64,000 bases of DNA from Tissierella creatinophila DSM 6911 (GTDB lineage Bacteria > Bacillota > Clostridia > Tissierellales > Tissierellaceae), in the NCBI RefSeq assembly GCF_001940565.1, contig NZ_LTDM01000003.1, forward strand, positions 1 through 64,000. Direction: 5' to 3'. Below the pieces are notes generated by a model. That model saw nothing but the letters and a program-made list of their open reading frames with translations. It was not told the DNA's origin and did not search any database. The position numbers and the translations under genes are program-made. This document shows, piece by piece, positions 54,931 through 61,552 of this stretch. The first letter of the stretch is position 1. Each line of letters opens with the position of its first letter.

Positions 54931-56784
54931 CTAAAAGCTTAAAGCTCCTTCAGAATCACTCTCTTTATCTATATATTTGCTATATTCTTCTAAGCCTAAT
55001 CTATTTAATGTCTCTAAAGTAGGAACTCCTTCTTTATCCCATCCTCTTACAGAGTAATATTCTGGAAGTAGTTCACTTAACTTATGAACATGTCCTTTAG
55101 AAGGGCCATTAGGTATTGGGTCTTCTACAAGTCTCTTTGGAAGTTTGTCATCAGAACTACTAAATCCTTCGCGTATATTAAATAGTTTTTCAAGATTCCA
55201 TATTCGCTCTCCTGCTTCAAGTAGACTCTCATTTGTATGAACATCTCCTACAACTGCATTATACATATCTACATAGTCAGGCAATCCAAGTCCAAAAGTA
55301 GTAAATACACAAAGACCTATTGAGTCGATAACAGCTGTTAGATCTAAGAATATCTTAGTATAAGCTGCTTTTCCCTCCAAAGAAAATCTGTCAAGTTTTT
55401 CAGGATATCCCAATATTTCAGGACTTATCATATAACCTTTAATATGACAACCTCCCCTATTGTTTACTGCATATGATAATCCATGACCTTGAATTGCTCT
55501 TGGGTCATATGCAGGTAGTTCTTGTTTTTTAACAGACATAGATAATTCTGGTGCACCATAAGAAGTTGCAAGTCTAAAAGAACCATCTGCAAGCTTATCT
55601 CCAAATCCTTCACGTGTAGCCATTTTCTTAGTCCAGCCTAGTACCGCTTCAGCATCTCCCCAGTTTAAACTAAGTCCATCTGCTGCTATGTCTTCATCTT
55701 TTATAAATCCTCTTTGATATAATTCCATAGCTGCTGCTATAGTTGCCCCTGCCGATATAGTATCTAGACCATAATCATTACAAATCATATTTGCCTTATT
55801 TATAGTTTCTAAATCATATAAACCACAATCTGCACCAAATGCCCATATTGTCTCATACTCAGGTCCTCCTACTACTGTTCCATCATCTAGTTTTACAACT
55901 CTTCCACAAGCGATAGGACATCTATAGCAAGCAGATTTTTTTACTAAGTGATGTTCTGTTAGAGATTCTCCTGAAATGGTATCAGCTTCATCAGTATATG
56001 CCTCTTGGAAGTTTTTAACTGGAAAAACTCCACTTTCATTTATGATATTTACTAATACTGCACTTCCATAAGAAGGTAATCCACTTCCTGCTACTGGATC
56101 GTTTCTTAAAGTACTTACTTTAGATTTAGATACTTCTTTGGTTTTTTCACTATCAAATATAGGAATCTTGTTGCTACCCTTTACAACAATAGCCTTTAAG
56201 TTTTTAGAACCCATAACAGCCCCAACTCCACCTCTACCAGCGGCTCTATCAACATCATTCATTATAGCAGAGATTAGGGAAAGTTTTTCTCCAGCAGGCC
56301 CTATAGCCATAACTTTAAATCCTTCTAATTCCTCATTTATAGCTTCTGTTGTCTCTAAAACAGTCTTACCCCATAAATGATTTGCATCTCTTATTTCAAC
56401 TTTATCATCCTCTATATATAAGTATACTGGACTATCAGCTTTTCCTTCAAATATTATTAAGTCATGTCCTGTAGCCTTAAAACTAGGGCCCCAATGTCCC
56501 CCTGAATTAGAAATAGCTATAGTTCCTGTTAAAGGTGACTTTGTAATAACCATATATCTTCCTGATGTAGGAATTGGAGCACCAGTTAAACCACCAGAAG
56601 CAACTATTATCTTGTTTTCTGGACTAAATGGATCTGTCTTTGCAGGTACTTCATCCATCATAATCTTAACACCTACACCTCTAGCTCCTAAATACTTTTT
56701 ACCAAATTCAAAATCAAAGTCCTCTGTTGAATATGTTCTATTTGTCAAGTTTACTCTTAAAATCTTACCCATATAACCATACAT
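54931..56784 (-). CDS. aor: Tungsten-dependent aldehyde ferredoxin oxidoreductase
   Basis: A 617-residue AOR-family enzyme oxidising aldehydes to acids with ferredoxin, or running in reverse to reduce acids. N-terminal GKILRVNLTNRTYSTE and GARGVGVKIM; GPAGEKLSLISAIMND; the [4Fe-4S] motif CYRCPIAC (C286, C289, C293) with the fourth Cys in IDSIGLCVF; DPRAIQGHGLSYAVNNRGGCHIKGY binds the bis-pterin. Start ATG at 56782-56784 with AAAGGAGGG upstream; the longer frame lacks an RBS. It follows a near-consensus sigma-54 promoter and is followed by moaD and adh. Confidence 0.95.
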   Translation of the reverse strand: MYGYMGKILRVNLTNRTYSTEDFDFEFGKKYLGARGVGVKIMMDEVPAKTDPFSPENKIIVASGGLTGAPIPTSGRYMVITKSPLTGTIAISNSGGHWGPSFKATGHDLIIFEGKADSPVYLYIEDDKVEIRDANHLWGKTVLETTEAINEELEGFKVMAIGPAGEKLSLISAIMNDVDRAAGRGGVGAVMGSKNLKAIVVKGSNKIPIFDSEKTKEVSKSKVSTLRNDPVAGSGLPSYGSAVLVNIINESGVFPVKNFQEAYTDEADTISGESLTEHHLVKKSACYRCPIACGRVVKLDDGTVVGGPEYETIWAFGADCGLYDLETINKANMICNDYGLDTISAGATIAAAMELYQRGFIKDEDIAADGLSLNWGDAEAVLGWTKKMATREGFGDKLADGSFRLATSYGAPELSMSVKKQELPAYDPRAIQGHGLSYAVNNRGGCHIKGYMISPEILGYPEKLDRFSLEGKAAYTKIFLDLTAVIDSIGLCVFTTFGLGLPDYVDMYNAVVGDVHTNESLLEAGERIWNLEKLFNIREGFSSSDDKLPKRLVEDPIPNGPSKGHVHKLSELLPEYYSVRGWDKEGVPTLETLNRLGLEEYSKYIDKESDSEGALSF

Positions 56785-56841
56785 TTTAAGCCCTCCTTTT
56801 AAAATCCATTTCATATGAAAATTCATAACATACTAAATATA

Positions 56842-56857
56842 TGCAATATTCATGCCA
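56842..56857 (-). promoter_or_regulatory. Sigma-54 (-24/-12) promoter of aor
   Basis: On the minus strand TGGCATGAATATTGCA matches the TGGCACG-N4-TTGCA consensus in all but one of the conserved positions, with exact spacing. It lies 58 bp before the aor start codon. The neighbouring gene encodes a sigma-54 activator. Confidence 0.88.
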
Positions 56858-56915
56858 AATATAAAAGGTTTGATTTTAGTAATTTAATTATATTTAAAAT
56901 TTGTATGTATCGTAA

Positions 56916-56936
56916 TAGAACAATATATTTGTTCTA
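56916..56936. promoter_or_regulatory. Upstream activator palindrome 1
   Basis: TAGAACAA-N5-TTGTTCTA, a perfect 21-bp dyad, about 60-80 bp upstream of the -24 element. A likely binding site of the adjacent Fis-type HTH activator. Confidence 0.72.
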
Positions 56937-56948
56937 TATTGGATCAAC

Positions 56949-56963
56949 GTTCTAATTTAGAAC
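56949..56963. promoter_or_regulatory. Upstream activator palindrome 2
   Basis: GTTCTA-N3-TAGAAC, sharing the GTTCTA/TAGAAC core with palindrome 1 and centred 30 bp from it (about three helical turns). It overlaps the stop codon of the activator gene. Confidence 0.68.
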
Positions 56964-58286
56964 ATCTATATTGTACTTTTCTATTTTCCTATATAAAGTA
57001 TTTCTTCCTATTTCTAAGGTTTTAGCTGTTTTAGATATATTTCCATCATTTATTTTAAGTATTTTTATAATATGCTGTTTTTCAAGCTCTTCTAGTGAGT
57101 AATTATAATCGATATTACTTGATTCAACTATTTCCTTATCTCTTTCATTTAAAAGATTATCTGGTAGGTATCCTAGATTGATTATAAATTCTATTAGATT
57201 TTCAAGTTCCCTAACATTTCCAGGCCAATTATATCTTATCATCTTATCCAATACATAATCATTTAATTTTACTCTGTTTTTATTTAGTTTCCTAGATATC
57301 TTTTCCATAAAAAAACTAGCTAATAGGGGTATATCATCTTTTCTTTTTCTAAGTGGTGGAATAGTTAAAGGAAGTACGTTTAGTCTATAGAATAGATCTT
57401 CTCTAAATCTACCTTCCTCTACTTCTTTTTTTAAATCTCTATTGCTAGCAGCTATAATCCTTACATCTACTATTATTTGATCTATACCCCCAACTCGTGT
57501 AACTATACCTTCTTCTATCACTCTTAATAAACGTGTCTGAAGTTTAAGAGGCATTTCTCCAATTTCATCTAAAAATATAGTTCCTTTATTTGCAAGTTCA
57601 AACTTACCAGCTTGTCCAGATTTTTTGGCTCCCGTAAATGCTCCTTCTACATATCCAAATAGTTCTGACTCTATTAGGTTTTCAGGTATAGCAGCTGAAT
57701 TAATTGCTATAAACGGTTTATCATTTCTATCGCTTGCATTGTGAATGGATTGAGCAAATACTTCCTTACCTGTTCCTGTTTCCCCGCTTATAAGTACAGT
57801 TGATTTAGAATTAGAAACCTTTTTAGCAAAGTCTATAACACTTAAAAGCTCGTCACTCCTAGATATAATTTTATCAAAAGTATAGATTGCCCTATTTTTT
57901 AAAATTTTATCTGAAAGTTTTCTTTTTCTTTTAATATCTTCAAATATAAACATAATATCCAAATCATCATTGTTTTTAGAGTAAATAGGATATGCTGATA
58001 TAGTAAACTTACTCCTGTTTTTTTTGTTATATACATACACTTCTCTTTTTATTACCCCTTTTTTTGAAAAAACATCCCTTTTTACCTCTTCAAAACCTTC
58101 AAATAAATTTAAAATTGGAGTCTTTAATATCTCACTTTCACTATATCCAAACATACTTAATATATATGCGTTTATACCATTAATCATTCCATCTTTATTT
58201 GTTATAGCAATCGCAAGGGGAATATATTTAATTAAACTATTGATATATTCATAATCCAATTTTTTCACCTCTATATATTTATACAT
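56952..58286 (-). CDS. Sigma-54-dependent transcriptional activator (PAS-AAA+-Fis HTH)
   Basis: A 444-residue enhancer-binding protein: a PAS-type sensor (~15-115; YIPLAIAITNKDGMINGINAY), an AAA+ ATPase (~135-375) with Walker A GETGTGKE (168-175), sigma-54-contacting loop GAFTGA (215-220), Walker B FLDE and RVGG, and a C-terminal Fis-type HTH (~400-442; NISKTAKTLEIGRNTLYRKI). No receiver domain, so a small ligand or redox signal via PAS is likely. The annotated ATG directly follows the ThiF-like stop codon; a TTG nine codons later with GAGGTG before it may be the real start. It probably activates aor-moaD-adh. Confidence 0.94.
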   Translation of the reverse strand: MYKYIEVKKLDYEYINSLIKYIPLAIAITNKDGMINGINAYILSMFGYSESEILKTPILNLFEGFEEVKRDVFSKKGVIKREVYVYNKKNRSKFTISAYPIYSKNNDDLDIMFIFEDIKRKRKLSDKILKNRAIYTFDKIISRSDELLSVIDFAKKVSNSKSTVLISGETGTGKEVFAQSIHNASDRNDKPFIAINSAAIPENLIESELFGYVEGAFTGAKKSGQAGKFELANKGTIFLDEIGEMPLKLQTRLLRVIEEGIVTRVGGIDQIIVDVRIIAASNRDLKKEVEEGRFREDLFYRLNVLPLTIPPLRKRKDDIPLLASFFMEKISRKLNKNRVKLNDYVLDKMIRYNWPGNVRELENLIEFIINLGYLPDNLLNERDKEIVESSNIDYNYSLEELEKQHIIKILKINDGNISKTAKTLEIGRNTLYRKIEKYNIDVLN

Positions 58287-58949
58287 TTATATATTTATCT
58301 TTTCAATATCCATATTTTTTACATCTATAAGAATAAAATTATGTTCTAAACTTTCTTTAAAAATTGTCTTTAATAAAAGATTTACTTGTAGAGAAGCTGT
58401 TACCATACATGTCATAGGTAGATTTCCTAAAGATTCATCTTCTTTTATATCTTTTTTATATATCTTTTTTATAACTCTATCTCCATCTCTTGATATAGAT
58501 ACTTGCCCATAATATCCCCTTATAGCTCCATGAATAAGAGTTAAACTCATCTTATCACATAATGATTCTAGGATAAGCCTTGTAGAGATTGAGTCCAAAC
58601 AATCAACTACAATATCTACCCCTTCTAACATCTTTATACTATGCTCATCTAACTTTTCACAAAAGATTTTAGCTTTGACTTCATGGTCTATTTCCAAGGC
58701 TCTATTAAAAGCTTCTTTAGCCTTTTGATTGTTAAGAGTTTTTTCTGTAGCTAAGAGTTGTCTGTTTAAATTAGAAGTATCAAATACATCTTTATCTATT
58801 AGGTTAAAGTTTCTAACCCCAAGCCTAACAAGGTTTTCTAATACATATCCCCCAAGACCTCCAAGACCTACAATAGCAACTGATATATTTGAAAGGAGTT
58901 TTTGTTCCTCTTTTGAAATTGATGTATAGTTTCTCTTATATCTTTCCAT
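58287..58949 (-). CDS. ThiF/MoeB/HesA family E1-like adenylyltransferase
   Basis: A 220-residue E1-like protein: a Rossmann ATP loop VAIVGLGGLGGYVLENLVRLG (~26-46), the DKDVFDTSNLNRQ Arg/Gln site (~54-66), VDCLDSISTRLILE and TCMVTASLQVNLLL. The CxxC zinc pairs of canonical MoeB are not seen, which also holds for other small HesA proteins. ATG at residue 25 of the longest frame is favoured (RBS GGGAG). It stops directly before the sigma-54 activator, so the two are cotranscribed. It most likely adenylates the MoaD tail for sulfur loading (context inference). Confidence 0.82.
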   Translation of the reverse strand: MERYKRNYTSISKEEQKLLSNISVAIVGLGGLGGYVLENLVRLGVRNFNLIDKDVFDTSNLNRQLLATEKTLNNQKAKEAFNRALEIDHEVKAKIFCEKLDEHSIKMLEGVDIVVDCLDSISTRLILESLCDKMSLTLIHGAIRGYYGQVSISRDGDRVIKKIYKKDIKEDESLGNLPMTCMVTASLQVNLLLKTIFKESLEHNFILIDVKNMDIEKINI

Positions 58950-59055
58950 ATCTTTCTCCCATATTCTAGCATTTATTTTTCTACTTGATTTCATTATTTC
59001 ATAAAATATATTTTTTTGCAATTAAATATTTCTAAATTGTATGAAAATTTTATAA

Positions 59056-59104
59056 ATAAAAACAAGATAATTTCTCTTTATTTTAGAAATATCTTGTTTT
59101 TATT
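59056..59104 (-). terminator. Terminator after fdhD
   Basis: Stem AATAAAAACAAGAT (59056-59069) with ATCTTGTTTTTATT (59091-59104), 42 bp after the fdhD stop; it separates the formate dehydrogenase operon from the ThiF-activator unit. Confidence 0.8.
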
Positions 59105-59146
59105 TATCTTTAATGTTAATATACCCCCATCAAAGTTCTAATTTTA

Positions 59147-59932
59147 TCATTCCTTGATTAAGTTTTTTATATTAGTATATATATTTAGTTTTTCTCCTCT
59201 TACAAATCCTATTAGGTTTATTCCTAATTCCTTTGCTATATCTATGGCTAGACTTGTAGGAGCTGATCTTGAAATTATAGTTGAAATCTCTCTCTTTGCA
59301 GTCTTTATAAGGATTTCACTTGATATTCTACCACTTGTAAAAATCATCTTATCTTTTAAATCTATATTTTCTTTTAAAGCTTTTCCAACTATCTTATCAA
59401 GTGCGTTGTGTCTACCTATATCTTCTTCAAATATAAGCATTCTGCTTCTATCGTATAAACCACAACTGTGAACTCCTCCTGTTTCTAAAAACAATTTTGA
59501 CCTCTTATTAAAATCTCTCATATTTTCCTTTATTAGCTCTATGTCTAGCTCTAAAGGATTTGCAATTTTCTTAGACTTAAAGGAGTCTAATACATTATAA
59601 AACACAGTTCCCTTACCACAACCTGATGTTATAGTTCTCTTACCTTGAAACTTTTCTATAAAACTATTTTTTCTTTTTAAACTTACATACCCTATAGAAG
59701 ACTTTTCATCTATTCTTATCTTTTCTATATCATCTATACTCTCTATAAATCCTTCCGAAATTATAAAGCCTATGAGAAGTTCTTCTAAAGACTTAGGAGT
59801 GCAAAGTAGGGTTATTATTTCCTTTTCATCTATAAATATAGTAAAAGGGCTTTCTACTACTACTATGTCTTTTTCTTTACTTTTACAATCTTTATTTATT
59901 CTTAATATCTCATACTCTTTTGTATAGTTCAT
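59147..59932 (-). CDS. fdhD: Formate dehydrogenase accessory sulfurtransferase FdhD
   Basis: A 261-residue protein needed to sulfurate the Mo/W cofactor before insertion into FdhA. Marks are VESPFTIFIDEKEIITLLCTPKSLEELLIGF (~26-56), TSGCGKG (~117, conserved reactive Cys), ETGGVHSCGLYD (~155), EDIGRHNALDKIVG (~176) and TSGRISSEILIKTAKRE (~202), and SAPTSLAIDIA. Standard length. It begins 1 bp after mobA and ends the fdh operon. Confidence 0.95.
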   Translation of the reverse strand: MNYTKEYEILRINKDCKSKEKDIVVVESPFTIFIDEKEIITLLCTPKSLEELLIGFIISEGFIESIDDIEKIRIDEKSSIGYVSLKRKNSFIEKFQGKRTITSGCGKGTVFYNVLDSFKSKKIANPLELDIELIKENMRDFNKRSKLFLETGGVHSCGLYDRSRMLIFEEDIGRHNALDKIVGKALKENIDLKDKMIFTSGRISSEILIKTAKREISTIISRSAPTSLAIDIAKELGINLIGFVRGEKLNIYTNIKNLIKE

Positions 59933-59933
59933 C

Positions 59934-60536
59934 TTAACTACAACTCTCTCTTTGAGTATTGTTTAAAAAGTTTTCTAAATCATCTTGAGTATTTAAGTTT
60001 AGAAACATATCCCAATTTGGACTAAATTCCCTAGCCTTTTTTTCTTCTATATAGTTTATATCTAAGTCCATCAAAAGATGATTTATTGATCTTTTTTCTG
60101 TCTTTAAATAGCTTTCGATATCTGGAACTATCTCCTTAGAGTAAAATGAACCAAAAGGCTCTATCCAGTTTCCAAACCTTGTAGTGCATCCCATAGCAGA
60201 AGTATTTAATCTCATATATCTCATGTATTCTAAATTGATATTTGGCATATCACAAGCTATTACAAAAGAATATTGACTTTTAGCCAGTTTAAGTCCCGCA
60301 TGGATTCCTCCAAGAGGACCTTTTTCTTTTAATATATCCATCGTTATCTTTTGGCTAAGACCTATATAGTGTTGTGGTTTATTTGTTACTATTATTATCT
60401 CATCAAATTCATCTTCAAGCTTTTGTATAATACTATACATAAGCCTTCTCTTATCTACTTTTAAAAATTGTTTATCAAAACCCATCCTAGAACTCTTTCC
60501 ACCTGCAAGTATTATACAAGTTCCAAACAATTTCAT
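59934..60536 (-). CDS. mobA: Molybdenum cofactor guanylyltransferase MobA
   Basis: A 200-residue nucleotidyltransferase that adds GMP to the Mo/W pterin to give the guanine dinucleotide cofactor needed by formate dehydrogenase. N-terminal GTP motif ILAGGKSSRMGFDKQFLKV, VTNKP, KGPLGGIHAGLKLAKS and VIACDMPNINLEYM (metal-binding DMP), FGSFYSKEI. ATG at 60536 is preferred (AGGTG upstream); a GTG three codons earlier is in the RBS. Between mogA and fdhD with almost no gaps. Confidence 0.93.
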   Translation of the reverse strand: MKLFGTCIILAGGKSSRMGFDKQFLKVDKRRLMYSIIQKLEDEFDEIIIVTNKPQHYIGLSQKITMDILKEKGPLGGIHAGLKLAKSQYSFVIACDMPNINLEYMRYMRLNTSAMGCTTRFGNWIEPFGSFYSKEIVPDIESYLKTEKRSINHLLMDLDINYIEEKKAREFSPNWDMFLNLNTQDDLENFLNNTQRESCS

Positions 60537-60545
60537 AAAAATCAC

Positions 60546-61037
60546 CTATTTCCTTGCACAGTCGTGCGCATTCTCTGTTAGAATCTCAAGTCCATGATGA
60601 ACACTATCTAGTATATAATCTAAAGCTTCTTCTACTGCTTTAGGGCTTCCTGGCATATTTATTATAAGGGTGTCTCCCCTTATACCTGATACTGCTCGAG
60701 ATAGCATGGCTCTTTTAGTAATGGTGAGGCTATAGCTTCTTATAGCCTCAGATATACCATTAGCATTTTTTTCTATTACTTCAAGAGTCGCTTCAGGAGT
60801 TACATCTCTTTTGCTAAAGCCTGTACCCCCAGTAGTTAGGATTAGATCTAATTTTAAACTATCACTCATATAGATCATTTCTTTTTTTATTTCCTCTTTA
60901 TCGTCTGGAACTATCTTATAGGTTTCTACTTTGTAGTCATTTTTTTCCAATATGTCCTTTATTACTTTTCCAGATATATCTTCTCTCTCACCTTTAAAGC
61001 CTTTATCACTACATGTAATTATACCTACTCTAAACAT
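60546..61037 (-). CDS. Molybdenum cofactor biosynthesis protein MogA/MoaB
   Basis: A 163-residue molybdopterin adenylyltransferase-type protein: RVGIITCSDKGFKGEREDISG, LILTTGGTGFSKRDVTPEATLEVI (~67-90; pterin-binding GGTG) and NMPGSPKAVEEALDYIL (~127). It activates molybdopterin as the AMP adduct for MoeA. The start is ATG 61037 after GGGGTGG rather than GTG 61046; it overlaps or nearly abuts the ferritin-like gene upstream. Confidence 0.93.
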   Translation of the reverse strand: MFRVGIITCSDKGFKGEREDISGKVIKDILEKNDYKVETYKIVPDDKEEIKKEMIYMSDSLKLDLILTTGGTGFSKRDVTPEATLEVIEKNANGISEAIRSYSLTITKRAMLSRAVSGIRGDTLIINMPGSPKAVEEALDYILDSVHHGLEILTENAHDCARK

Positions 61038-61038
61038 C

Positions 61039-61542
61039 TTAACCACCCCAAGGTAAGTTCATATATTCTTTCATTAGTCTATTGTATTCTGTTTTAAAAA
61101 GTTCTTCATGACCTGCTTCCCACTTAGCTAGCGTTGTAAAAACTTCTTTTATTTCTTCATCTTCACTGTTTTGGGCTACATTTTCGTAGAACTCTTTATA
61201 ATCTCTTTCGATTAAATAGGCCATTCTAAGAATTGTTAAATCCGGTATATCAGATTGTTCTAATGTGTATTCTATCTTTTCGGATTCTTCTCTATCTCTA
61301 AATATATCCATATCTTCTTCTTTTTCTATCATTTCTGGATCTATTTTTATAGTGTTGGTCTCTAAATAAGTATCCAATAGAGATTTAAGATAGTCATAAT
61401 GTTTCATTTCTATATCTGCAAGTTCTAAAAACATCTTTTTACTAGTTGTCTTAGCAAACTTATCTTTATTTTCCATATAAAAGTTATGTCCATCTAATTC
61501 CATCTGCATAGCATATCTTAAAACACTTTCGTAGTTTTGCAC
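61039..61542 (-). CDS. Ferritin-like (rubrerythrin-type) protein
   Basis: A 167-residue four-helix protein with two E-x-x-H-type segments: MELDGHNFYMENKD, LADIEMKHYDYLKSLL (~41-57), MAYLIERDYKEFYENVAQ (~108-125) and LAKWEAGHEELFKTEYN (~142-158), the diiron pattern of rubrerythrin/ferritin-like proteins. There is no rubredoxin Cys4 tail. It lies 10 bp after fdhA and before mogA; shielding the oxygen-sensitive formate dehydrogenase from peroxide or iron is a guess. Confidence 0.82.
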   Translation of the reverse strand: MQNYESVLRYAMQMELDGHNFYMENKDKFAKTTSKKMFLELADIEMKHYDYLKSLLDTYLETNTIKIDPEMIEKEEDMDIFRDREESEKIEYTLEQSDIPDLTILRMAYLIERDYKEFYENVAQNSEDEEIKEVFTTLAKWEAGHEELFKTEYNRLMKEYMNLPWGG

Positions 61543-61552
61543 TTTATCCCTC

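Noticed and set aside
56785-56826. Longer AOR N-terminus
   Set aside because: No RBS for the upstream ATG; the ATG at 56784 has AAAGGAGGG and starts at the conserved GKILRVNL region.
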